From Aeromicrobium endophyticum (lineage in GTDB: Bacteria; Actinomycetota; Actinomycetes; Propionibacteriales; Nocardioidaceae): 64,000 bases of DNA. Both the position numbers and the translations under genes were made by a program. Numbering within the stretch: position 1 is the first letter of the stretch; every line of letters begins with the position of its first letter. Under the pieces are notes generated by a model. It was not told the DNA's origin. It made no database searches and saw only the letters and a list, made by a program, of their open reading frames with translations. The stretch covers positions 1,364,001 through 1,428,000 of the forward strand of contig NZ_QUBR01000002.1 in NCBI RefSeq assembly GCF_003586285.1. The letters run 5' to 3'. This document shows, piece after piece, positions 52,324-60,041 of this stretch.

Positions 52324-53349
52324 TCATGGGAGCGTGGGCCTCATGCTCTCGTCGAGCGTGCCCTCGGCCTGACGACGGGTGAGCACGGCGAGCCGCGTGA
52401 ACCGCTGGTCGAACGACTCCTGCGTGAGGCCGTGGCGCGTGTAGTGCTCGAACAGCTCGGCGGCGCCGTCGGCGATCGACCAGGTGGCGTCGTACCCCGG
52501 CAGGATCGAGCGGATCAGCGAGAAGTCGACGCGGTACGACCGCGGATCGGCACCGGTCTCGCCGGTGATCGACAGGCGTGAGCCGGGCACCGTGTCGGCG
52601 ACGGCCTGTGCGATCTCGGCGACCGTGACGTTGTTGGCCTCGGTGCCGACGTTGAAGGCACGGTCGTGGACGTCGCCGGACGGCGCGTCGAGGGTGCGGA
52701 TGAAGGCCGAGGCGATGTCGCGGGCGTGCACCAGCGGACGCCACGGCGTGCCGTCCGACAGCACCTTGACCTCGCCGGTGAGCACCGCGTGCCCGACCAG
52801 GTTGTTGAGCACGATGTCGGCACGGAGCCGCGGGGAGAAGCCGAACGCCGTCGCGTTGCGCAGGTACGACGGGTGGAAGCCGTCGTCGGCCATCGCGCTG
52901 ACGTCGGCCTCGACGCGCACCTTGCTCTCGGCGTAGGGGGTCAGCGGACGCAGCGGGGCGTCCTCGGTGACGAGGTCGTCGCCGGCCGAGCCGTAGACCG
53001 AGCAGGTCGACGCGTAGAGGAACCGCGAGACGCCCGCCTGCTTGGCGGCCCGGGCCAGGCGCACGGAGGCCGCGTGGTTGATGTCGTAGGTGATCTCGGG
53101 GGCCAGCGCACCGAGCGGGTCGTTGGAGAGCGCCGCCAGGTGGATCACGGCGTCGAAACCCGCCAGGTGCTGGGGCGTGACGTCGCGCAGGTCGACCGCG
53201 AGGGTCTCGGGGTCGTGCGGGGCCGGCCCGATGACGCAGTCGGCGAACAGACCCGTGTCGAGGCCCGTCACGTCGTGCCCCGCCTCGGCGAGCAGCGGCG
53301 CCATGACGGTGCCGAGGTATCCCTGGTGTCCGGTGAGAAGGACCTTCAT
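52324..53349 (-). CDS. NAD-dependent sugar epimerase/dehydratase (extended SDR)
   Basis: 341 residues. The Rossmann motif TGHQGYLG is at residues 6-13; the active site STCSVYGS with YAESK gives Ser, Tyr and Lys. LVHARDIASAFIRTL and NVGTEANNVTVAEIAQAV are typical of nucleotide-sugar SDRs. It is the last gene of a four-gene operon (C-methyltransferase, RfbF-like, PIG-L, this), one base after the PIG-L stop. It likely epimerises, reduces or dehydrates the sugar made by that operon. Confidence 0.92.
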   Translation of the reverse strand: MKVLLTGHQGYLGTVMAPLLAEAGHDVTGLDTGLFADCVIGPAPHDPETLAVDLRDVTPQHLAGFDAVIHLAALSNDPLGALAPEITYDINHAASVRLARAAKQAGVSRFLYASTCSVYGSAGDDLVTEDAPLRPLTPYAESKVRVEADVSAMADDGFHPSYLRNATAFGFSPRLRADIVLNNLVGHAVLTGEVKVLSDGTPWRPLVHARDIASAFIRTLDAPSGDVHDRAFNVGTEANNVTVAEIAQAVADTVPGSRLSITGETGADPRSYRVDFSLIRSILPGYDATWSIADGAAELFEHYTRHGLTQESFDQRFTRLAVLTRRQAEGTLDESMRPTLP

Positions 53350-53350
53350 G

Positions 53351-54013
53351 TCAGCTGGCTCCTGTGAGACGACGATCGGTGAGGGTGAGGACGAGCTTCT
53401 CGACGACGAACGCCTCGGCGTGCTCGTGGTGGCACTGCACGCCGCGCAGGCGCATCAACGCGGCGAAGGCAGCCTCGTCGTACCAGTCCTTCGACTGCTG
53501 CGACGCGTACGACGACATCAGCACGCGCAGCTTCTCGGCGGCGACGGCGGGCTCGAGCGGGTGGATGAGCACGGGCTGCGGGGTGTCGGTCTCCCACTTG
53601 AGGATCTCGTAGCCGAGGATCAGGTGGTCGCGGAACTCGGTCGGTGCCAGCTCGGCGACGAGCCGGTGGTCCTGGTGGGCGTCGTTGCGCTGCGGCGCGA
53701 ACACCAGGTCGGCGTCGCCGGCGCGGGCGAACTCACCCATCGCGTCCTTGATGCGATCCCAGTGGGCGGGCGCCCGGCCGTCGGGCAGGTCGAGGATCGT
53801 CAGGTCGACATCGCCGGCCAAGGCGGCCAGGGCGGCGCGCTCCTCGGCCTCGCGCGGCGTGCCCGCACCGCCGAGCACCAGGGCCCGCACGCGCACGTCG
53901 GGGTAGGTCTGCTTGAGGGTCAGCAGCGTGCCGCCCATGCCGATCGCGAGGTCGTCGCAGTGGGCCGCCAGCAGGGCGACCTCGCGGACGTCGCCCAGGC
54001 CGAGACCGATCAT
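53351..54013 (-). CDS. PIG-L family deacetylase
   Basis: 220-residue zinc-dependent deacetylase-like protein. The first zinc motif is AAHCDDLAIGMGG instead of AHPDDE-x-GG, and the second is NDAHQDHRLV. The variation is seen in other sugar-locus PIG-L proteins as I recall, so activity is plausible. It would remove an N-acetyl group from a sugar. ATG 54013 overlaps the stop of the nucleotidyltransferase gene (ATGA). Confidence 0.9.
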   Translation of the reverse strand: MIGLGLGDVREVALLAAHCDDLAIGMGGTLLTLKQTYPDVRVRALVLGGAGTPREAEERAALAALAGDVDLTILDLPDGRAPAHWDRIKDAMGEFARAGDADLVFAPQRNDAHQDHRLVAELAPTEFRDHLILGYEILKWETDTPQPVLIHPLEPAVAAEKLRVLMSSYASQQSKDWYDEAAFAALMRLRGVQCHHEHAEAFVVEKLVLTLTDRRLTGAS

Positions 54014-54798
54014 GCGGTCACACCGCGGTCCTCCCACACGGCCCACGGGCGCGTTCCGTCGGAGTACGCGGCGTCGAGCTCGGCCCGCTCCTTGAACGTG
54101 TCGGCTGGCTTCCAGAAGCCGTCGTAGCGGTAGCCGTAGAGCTTGCCCTGCGCCGCGAGCGCCGTGCAGGCGTCGGCGACCAGGTCGCCGTTCTCGGGCA
54201 GGTGGTCGAACACCTCCTGCGACAGCACGAAGTAGCCGCCGTTCTCGCCGAGCGGCAGGTCGCTGACGGGCGAGATGCCCGTGACCCCGCCACCGTCGGC
54301 GACGTCGACGATGTGGAACGACGACTGCGGCGGCACGACGATCATCGACGCCGCGGCACCGAAGTCGTGGAACTCCTTGATCATCGCGTCGAGCGGCGCG
54401 TCGCACAGGACGTCGGCGTAGTTGGCGAGGAAGAACTCGTCACCCTTCAGGTGCGGACGGACGCGACGAAGACGCTCGCCGATCGGCGTCTCGAGGCCTG
54501 TGTCGACGAACGTGATCGACCAGTCGCTGATGTCGGTCGACAACAGCTCGACCTTGCCGTCGCGCAGCACGAAGTCGTTGGACTCGGTCTCGGAGTACGT
54601 CGTGAAGAACTCCTTGATCTGCTTGGCGCCGTAGCCCAGGCACAGCACGAACTCGGTGTGGCCGAAGTGCGCGTAGTAGCGCATGACGTGCCAGATCAGC
54701 GGTCGCGGACCGACCATCTGGAGCGGCTTGGGGATGACGTCGGCGTCGCCGTTGCGCATGCGCATGCCGTAGCCGCCGCAGAAGAGCACGACCTTCAT
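54010..54798 (-). CDS. rfbF: Glucose-1-phosphate cytidylyltransferase-like nucleotidyltransferase
   Basis: 262 residues, GT-A-like nucleotidyltransferase fold. VLFCGGYGMRM (RfbF has GGxGTRM; Thr is Met here), PKPLQMVGPRPLIWHVMRYYAHFGH and FVLCLGYGAKQIKEFF closely follow RfbF rather than RmlA. FWKPADTFKERAEL is the C-terminal motif. It would activate a hexose-1-phosphate, probably with CTP. It is coupled to the genes on both sides (ATGA overlaps). No adjacent RfbG dehydratase is found. Confidence 0.9.
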   Translation of the reverse strand: MKVVLFCGGYGMRMRNGDADVIPKPLQMVGPRPLIWHVMRYYAHFGHTEFVLCLGYGAKQIKEFFTTYSETESNDFVLRDGKVELLSTDISDWSITFVDTGLETPIGERLRRVRPHLKGDEFFLANYADVLCDAPLDAMIKEFHDFGAAASMIVVPPQSSFHIVDVADGGGVTGISPVSDLPLGENGGYFVLSQEVFDHLPENGDLVADACTALAAQGKLYGYRYDGFWKPADTFKERAELDAAYSDGTRPWAVWEDRGVTA

Positions 54799-56054
54799 GA
54801 CAGGACCTCCGTGGGAGTGGTGGCCGCAGGGGCCGGGACCGTGTGGACGTGCGGCAGGGGCACGACGATCTCGCCGCCCCACTCGCGGACGTACGAGAGC
54901 TGGGCCGCGATCTCGGTCTCGAGGTTCCAGGGCAGCACCAGCACGACGTCGGGACGGTCGTCCGCGATGCGCTCGGGCGCGTGGATCGGGATGCGCGTGC
55001 CGGGGGTGAACCGGCCGTGCTTGTAGGGGTTGCGGTCGACCGTGTACTCGAGCAGGTCGGGCCGGATGCCGCAGTAGTTGAGCAGGGTGTTGCCCTTGCC
55101 CGGGGCGCCGTATCCGACGACCCGCTTGCCGTCGGCCTTCGCGTCGAGCAGGTAGCGCAGCAGCTCCTGGCGCACCGACTGCGAGCGCGGCTCGAGGTCG
55201 AGGTAGCCCTCGACGGCGTGCAGCCCGGCCGCCTCCTCCTCGGCCAGCGCGTCGGCGACGGCCCGGCTCGGCTCGCCGGCGACCTCCGCCGGCTGGGCCC
55301 ACACGCGGATGGAGCCGCCGTGCGTGGGCACGAGGTCGACGTCGACGACCGTCAGGCCCGCCGTCGCGAGCGCACGGCTGATCGACAGCACGGTGTAGTA
55401 CTGGAAGTGCTCGTGGTAGACCGTGTCGAACTGACCCAGTGCGACGAGGTTGAGCGCGTGGTGCACCTCGATGCTGACCCAGCCGTCGTCGGCGGTCAGC
55501 GTCCGCAACGCCCGGCTGAAGCCGAGCAGGTCGGGGATGTGGGCGTAGACGTTGTTGGCCACGACCAGCGACGCTGGACCCCGCTCGGCGACGACCTCGT
55601 CGGCCACGTTCTCGTCGAGGAACGTCGTCAGCGTCGGCACGCCGCGCTCGCGCGCCGCCTCGCCGACGTTGACCGAGGGCTCGATGCCGAGGCACGGGAT
55701 GCCGGCCGCGACGACGTGCTGCAGCAGGTAGCCGTCGTTGCTGGCGACCTCGATCACCGAGCTGTCGGACGTCAGGCCCAGGCGCTCGATCGCGTCGGCG
55801 ACGAAGGCCCGTGCGTGCTCGACCCAGGAGTCGGAGAACGAGGAGTAGTACGCGTAGTCGACGAAGGTCTCCTCGGGCAGGATCAGCGCGGGGATCTGCA
55901 GCAGCAGGCAGTCCTCGCACAGCCGCAGGTGCAAGGGGTACGTCGGCTCGGGCAGGTCGAGGGCGTCCTGGGTGAGGAACAGCTCGCACGGAGGGGTGGC
56001 CCCGAGGTCGAGGACGCTCCTGAGGCGGGCGGACCCGCACAGACGACACGACAC
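54795..56054 (-). CDS. Sugar C-methyltransferase with N-terminal zinc domain
   Basis: 419 residues. The N-terminal zinc domain has CRLCGS (residues 3-8) and CEDCLLLQ (about 46-53). The SAM motif VIEVASNDGYLLQHV is at about 100-114, YHEHFQYYTVLSISRAL (about 193-209) is typical of TylC3-type sugar C-methyltransferases, and VVGYGAPGKGNTLLNYCGI begins the C-terminal domain. It would add a branch methyl to a nucleotide-bound keto sugar. It starts at GTG 56054 and heads the operon running to 52324. Confidence 0.93.
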   Translation of the reverse strand: MSCRLCGSARLRSVLDLGATPPCELFLTQDALDLPEPTYPLHLRLCEDCLLLQIPALILPEETFVDYAYYSSFSDSWVEHARAFVADAIERLGLTSDSSVIEVASNDGYLLQHVVAAGIPCLGIEPSVNVGEAARERGVPTLTTFLDENVADEVVAERGPASLVVANNVYAHIPDLLGFSRALRTLTADDGWVSIEVHHALNLVALGQFDTVYHEHFQYYTVLSISRALATAGLTVVDVDLVPTHGGSIRVWAQPAEVAGEPSRAVADALAEEEAAGLHAVEGYLDLEPRSQSVRQELLRYLLDAKADGKRVVGYGAPGKGNTLLNYCGIRPDLLEYTVDRNPYKHGRFTPGTRIPIHAPERIADDRPDVVLVLPWNLETEIAAQLSYVREWGGEIVVPLPHVHTVPAPAATTPTEVLS

Positions 56055-56232
56055 GACAGCCTCCGAGCACTCGTTGGTCGAGCGATCCGGTGCCGCTCAC
56101 CAGACGAGAGGCTGCACCACGTCTCCTATGACGGCGGGCTCCGGTGAACACCGTGTGCCGTCCCGTCGTGCGCGGTGACCCGGTCGCTCGACCTACCGTC
56201 GCGGGAGGCGAGACGCGGGGCGACGCCCTCGG

Positions 56233-56493
56233 CTACTCGCCGGCCGTCCGGCCGGGGCGCCGCAGCCAGCGCACGAGCATGACGCCCGCCAGCACGAGCA
56301 CGTAGAGCACCACGACCGCGAGGGCCCAGATCGCCACCTCGCCGCCCGTCGGTCGCAGCGCGGACAGCTCGTCGGTGCCCGGCTCGCTCGCGTCGGGCGG
56401 CACCAGGGTCAGCCCGAGGGACGTCACCACCAGCAGGACGGTGATGACGACCGACAGCACCAGCGGGCTGCGCACGGCGCGGACGAACGACAT
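56233..56493 (-). CDS. Small two-helix membrane protein (86 aa)
   Basis: Two membrane helices (about 10-31, LVLSVVITVLLVVTSLGLTLV, and 52-75, VAIWALAVVVLYVLVLAGVML) flank a short polar loop, with a basic C-terminus RWLRRPGRTAGE. No family is recognised. ATG 56493 has a leaderless TACGAT box. It follows the acyl-CoA dehydrogenase by 32 bases. The 178-base gap on its other side shows no gene. Confidence 0.8.
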   Translation of the reverse strand: MSFVRAVRSPLVLSVVITVLLVVTSLGLTLVPPDASEPGTDELSALRPTGGEVAIWALAVVVLYVLVLAGVMLVRWLRRPGRTAGE

Positions 56494-56499
56494 CGGGCG

Positions 56500-56505
56500 A
56501 TCGTA
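56500..56505 (-). promoter_or_regulatory. TACGAT -10 box, leaderless start
   Basis: The minus-strand TACGAT lies six bases before ATG 56493. Confidence 0.5.
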
Positions 56506-56525
56506 GCGCCGGGTCGGCCGCCGAC

Positions 56526-57692
56526 CTACTCGACCGGCAGGCCGAGGCTGCGGGCGATGAGCATGCGCTGCACCTCGGAGGTGCCCTCGCCGATCTCGAG
56601 GATCTTGGCGTCGCGGTAGAAGCGGGCGACCGGGTACTCCTCCATGAAGCCGTAGCCGCCGAACACCTGCGTCGCGATGCGCGTGGCCGTCACGGCGGAC
56701 TCGGACGTGAACAGCTTCGCGATCGAAGCGGCCTGCTTGAACTCCTTGGCCGGCGCGCCGGCGTCCTTCAGCGCGGCCGCCTGGTAGGTCAGCGCCCGCC
56801 CTGCCCTCAGCATCGTGGCGATGTCGGCGATCTGGAAGGCGACGCCCTGCTTGGTGCCGATCGGCTTGCCGAACGTCGTCCGCTCGCCCGCGTACTGCAC
56901 GCACAGGTCGAGGCAGGCCTGCATGCAGCCGACGCCGAGCGCCGAGATGGCCACGCGTCCGTCGTCGAGCGTCGCCAGGAACTGGGCGTAGCCGCGCCCG
57001 CGCTCGCCCAGCAGGTGGTCGGCCGGCACCCGGGCGTCGCTGAACGACAACGGGTGGGTGTCGGAGATGTGCCAGCCGAGCTTGTCGTAGGGCGCCTCGG
57101 CGACGAAGCCCGGCGTGCCGGCCGGCAGCATGATCGCCGAGATCTCGGGCGATCCGTTCTCGCGGGTGCCGGTGCGGGCGGTGACCGTCACGACCGACGT
57201 GATCTCGCTGCCCGAGTTGGTGATGAACTGCTTGGAGCCGTTGACGACCCACTCGTCGCCGTCGAGGACGGCCTTGGTCTTGGTCGCCGAGGCATCCGAT
57301 CCGGCCCCCGGCTCGGTCAGGCCGAATCCCGCCAGCGCGCGGCCGGCCACGAGGTCGGGCAGCCAGCGCTGCTTCTGCTCGTCGGTGCCGTACTCGAGGA
57401 TCGGGGTGATGCCGAGGCCCACCCCGGCCTGCAGCGTGATGCCGATCGACTGGTCGACGCGTCCGAGCTCCTCGATCGCCACGCACAGCGACGTGAAGTC
57501 GCCGCCGGAGCCGCCGAACTCCTCGGGCGCCGTCAGGCCGAACAGACCGAGGTCACCCATCGAGCGGACGACGTCGAGCGGGAAGTGGTGCGCCTTGTCC
57601 CACTCGGCGACGTGCGGCGCGACCTCGCTCTCGGCGAACTCGCGGACGCTGCGACGGAAGGTCTCGTGCTCGGGCGACAAGGCGAAGGTCAT
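56526..57692 (-). CDS. Acyl-CoA dehydrogenase
   Basis: 388-residue complete enzyme of fatty- or branched-acyl-CoA oxidation. GFGLTEPGAGSDASATKTKA (about 125-144) is signature 1; QVFGGYGFMEEYPVARFYRDAKILEIGEGTSEVQRMLIAR (about 340-380) is signature 2 with the catalytic glutamate candidate in EIGEGTSE, as in short/branched-chain enzymes such as isovaleryl- or butyryl-CoA dehydrogenase. It is divergent from accA3. A GTTAAC direct repeat overlaps its -10 box. Confidence 0.95.
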   Translation of the reverse strand: MTFALSPEHETFRRSVREFAESEVAPHVAEWDKAHHFPLDVVRSMGDLGLFGLTAPEEFGGSGGDFTSLCVAIEELGRVDQSIGITLQAGVGLGITPILEYGTDEQKQRWLPDLVAGRALAGFGLTEPGAGSDASATKTKAVLDGDEWVVNGSKQFITNSGSEITSVVTVTARTGTRENGSPEISAIMLPAGTPGFVAEAPYDKLGWHISDTHPLSFSDARVPADHLLGERGRGYAQFLATLDDGRVAISALGVGCMQACLDLCVQYAGERTTFGKPIGTKQGVAFQIADIATMLRAGRALTYQAAALKDAGAPAKEFKQAASIAKLFTSESAVTATRIATQVFGGYGFMEEYPVARFYRDAKILEIGEGTSEVQRMLIARSLGLPVE

Positions 57693-57698
57693 GTCCCG

Positions 57699-57716
57699 AT
57701 GTTAACAACCGTTAAC
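57699..57716 (-). promoter_or_regulatory. Leaderless promoter (TAACAT) overlapped by GTTAAC direct repeat
   Basis: The minus-strand TAACAT (57699-57704) lies six bases before ATG 57692. It overlaps the repeat GTTAAC-N4-GTTAAC (57701-57716), so a bound protein would block transcription. The repeat resembles 673-688 near the first acyl-CoA dehydrogenase. Confidence 0.55.
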
Positions 57717-57773
57717 CTCTCTCGGCAATCGGGACGTAAGCAACCTCATATGACGTCCAACTAATCGACGCCC

Positions 57774-57779
57774 TAGACT
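57774..57779 (+). promoter_or_regulatory. TAGACT -10 box of accA3
   Basis: TAGACT lies 34 bases before GTG 57814. A leader of about 28 bases with an AAGGAG site would result, unlike the leaderless genes around it. Confidence 0.45.
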
Positions 57780-57813
57780 GCGGCAGGATTCCGTCGCACA
57801 AGGAGAAGACTCA

Positions 57814-59589
57814 GTGAGCAAGCCCCTGGCCAAGGTCCTGATCGCCAACCGCGGCGAGATCGCCGTCCGCGTCATCCGAGCCTGCAAGGACTCCGGCATC
57901 GGCAGCGTCGCGGTCTACGCCGAGCCCGATCGCGACGCCGTCTTCGTGCGCATCGCCGACGAGGCCTACTCGCTGGAGGGCTCGACGCCCGCCGAGTCGT
58001 ACCTGTCGATCGAGAAGATCATCGACGTCGCGAAGCGCTCGGGCGCCGACAGCGTGCACCCCGGCTACGGCTTCCTGGCCGAGAACGCCGAGTTCGCCCA
58101 GGCCGTCATCGACGCCGGACTGATCTGGATCGGCCCCCCGCCGCACGCCATCGAGGCCCTCGGCGACAAGGCCAAGGCCAAGCACATCGCGCAGAAGGCC
58201 AACGCCCCCCTCGCGCCCGGCACCAAGGACGCGGTCAAGGACGCCAGCGAGGTCACTGCGTTCGCGCAGGAGAACGGCCTCCCGGTCGCGATCAAGGCCG
58301 TCTTCGGCGGCGGCGGTCGCGGCCTCAAGGTCGCCCGCACGATGGAGGAGATCCCCGAGCTGTACGAGTCGGCCGTGCGCGAGGCCGTCAGCGCCTTCGG
58401 TCGCGGCGAGTGCCTGGTCGAGAAGTTCCTCGACAAGCCGCGCCACGTCGAGACCCAGTGCCTGGCCGACAGCCACGGCAACGTCGTCGTGGTGTCGACC
58501 CGCGACTGCTCGCTGCAGCGTCGTCACCAGAAGCTCGTCGAGGAGGCGCCCGCGCCGAACCTCACCGACGACCAGATCGAGCGCCTCTACACCTCGTCCA
58601 AGGCGATCCTGACCGAGGCCGGCTACGTCGGCGCCGGCACGTGCGAGTTCCTCGTCGCCGCAGACGGCACGATCAGCTTCCTGGAGGTCAACACCCGCCT
58701 GCAGGTCGAGCACTGCGTCTCCGAGGAGGTCACGGGCCTCGACCTGGTGCGCGAGATGTTCCGCATCGCCGCGGGCGAGGAGCTCGGCTACGGCGATCCC
58801 GAGATCCGCGGCCACTCCATGGAGTTCCGCATCAACGCCGAGGACGGCGGACGCGGCTTCCTGCCCGCGCCCGGCACGCTGACCAAGTGGGCTCCCCCGT
58901 CGGGCCCCGGCGTCCGTCTCGACGGCGGCTACGAGGAGGGCGAGACGATCCCCGGAGCGTTCGACTCCCTCATCGCCAAGCTCATCATCACCGGCACGAG
59001 CCGCGAGCAGGTGCTGGCCCGCTCGCGTCGCGCCCTCGACGAATTCGTCGTCGACGGCATGCCGACCGTCATCCCGTTCCACCGCTCGGTCGTCGACGAC
59101 CCCGCGTTCACCGCCGAGGGCGGTTCGTTCGACGTCTACACGACGTGGATCGAGACCGACTACGACAACCAGCTCGAGCCCTACTCGGGCGCGTCCGCCG
59201 ATGCCGACGAGCCCGCCGAGCGCGAGCGCGTCGTGGTCGAGGTCGGCGGCAAGCGCGTCGAGGTCGTCCTGCCCGGCGGCCTGGGCGCATCGGCTGCCTC
59301 GGCCGGCGGCGCCAAGAAGACCAAGCGCAAGGCGGGCAAGGCCGCCGGCGCGGCCGCATCGGGCGACTCGCTCGTCGCGCCGATGCAGGGCACCGTCGTC
59401 AAGGTCACCGCCGCCGAGGGTCAGACCGTCGCCGCGGGCGATCAGATCATCGTCGTCGAGGCCATGAAGATGGAGCAGCCCATCAACGCCCACAAGGCCG
59501 GCGTCGTCACGGGCCTCACGGTCGAGGTCGGCGGACCCATCGGCTCGGGCGAGGTCGTCGCCGAGATCAAGGACGCCCCCGCCGAATAA
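57814..59589 (+). CDS. accA3: Acyl-CoA carboxylase alpha subunit (biotin carboxylase + BCCP)
   Basis: 591 residues. The biotin carboxylase part (1-450) starts with [20 protein letters not shown] and has the ATP-grasp loop [13 protein letters not shown] and [15 protein letters not shown]. The C-terminal biotinyl domain (about 518-591) carries the biotin lysine Lys552 in EAMKMEQ. An Ala/Lys-rich linker separates them. It supplies carboxybiotin to the AccD/AccE pair at 35.8-37.6 kb. In mycobacteria accA3 is close to accD5-accE5-maf; here the glycan island separates them. It starts with GTG and an AAGGAG site. Confidence 0.96.
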   Translation: MSKPLAKVLIANRGEIAVRVIRACKDSGIGSVAVYAEPDRDAVFVRIADEAYSLEGSTPAESYLSIEKIIDVAKRSGADSVHPGYGFLAENAEFAQAVIDAGLIWIGPPPHAIEALGDKAKAKHIAQKANAPLAPGTKDAVKDASEVTAFAQENGLPVAIKAVFGGGGRGLKVARTMEEIPELYESAVREAVSAFGRGECLVEKFLDKPRHVETQCLADSHGNVVVVSTRDCSLQRRHQKLVEEAPAPNLTDDQIERLYTSSKAILTEAGYVGAGTCEFLVAADGTISFLEVNTRLQVEHCVSEEVTGLDLVREMFRIAAGEELGYGDPEIRGHSMEFRINAEDGGRGFLPAPGTLTKWAPPSGPGVRLDGGYEEGETIPGAFDSLIAKLIITGTSREQVLARSRRALDEFVVDGMPTVIPFHRSVVDDPAFTAEGGSFDVYTTWIETDYDNQLEPYSGASADADEPAERERVVVEVGGKRVEVVLPGGLGASAASAGGAKKTKRKAGKAAGAAASGDSLVAPMQGTVVKVTAAEGQTVAAGDQIIVVEAMKMEQPINAHKAGVVTGLTVEVGGPIGSGEVVAEIKDAPAE

Positions 59590-59600
59590 CCAGCCCAGAG

Positions 59601-59652
59601 ATGCGGAGAACCGCACCTCTTTCCGGTCGGAAAGAGGTGCGGTTCTCCGCAT
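59601..59652. terminator. Bidirectional hairpin, perfect 25-bp stem
   Basis: Positions 59601-59625 pair fully with 59628-59652, leaving a two-base loop (GT). It lies between convergent accA3 and the small membrane protein gene and is the longest perfect hairpin I see in the window. Confidence 0.8.
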
Positions 59653-59663
59653 GTCCAGGACGG

Positions 59664-60041
59664 TCAGCGGCGCTGTGCCACCGGGGCGACGTTGTCAACC
59701 TCGCCGAAGGCGACGCTCGCCGCCCAGACGATGAGCGTCACGCCCACCCAGGTGCCCCACCCGTCGATCGAGAAGCCGTCGCGCGGCACCGCGACCTCCG
59801 TCAGCACGAGCACCAGCAGCGTCAGCACCAGGCCGCCGGCGATCGTGTAGCCGCGCGCGAAGCGGTTGACGGTGCTCACCACGACGCCCCGCAGCACCAT
59901 CGTCAGCACCGTGAACAGCACCACGGCGACGACGAACCAACCCAGCCGGACGTCGAAGCGGTCGAACACCCAGGCCGCGACGGCCAGGGACAGCGCGTTG
60001 GCCGCCGCGCAGATCGCGGCGGCCCGTGCCAGGGCGATCAC
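59664..60041 (-). CDS. Hypothetical membrane protein (125 aa)
   Basis: Four hydrophobic segments at about 4-24, 33-54, 67-88 and 98-114. A short polar tail ends in VDNVAPVAQRR. It resembles small phage-holin/DUF-type four-helix proteins in layout only. GTG 60041 overlaps the stop of the PGRP amidase gene by four bases, so it is coupled to a cell-wall hydrolase. Confidence 0.82.
   Translation of the reverse strand: MIALARAAAICAAANALSLAVAAWVFDRFDVRLGWFVVAVVLFTVLTMVLRGVVVSTVNRFARGYTIAGGLVLTLLVLVLTEVAVPRDGFSIDGWGTWVGVTLIVWAASVAFGEVDNVAPVAQRR

Noticed and set aside
57811..59652. A 613-codon minus-strand frame opposite accA3
   Set aside because: It is an exact antisense of a conserved biotin carboxylase gene and lacks recognisable domains.
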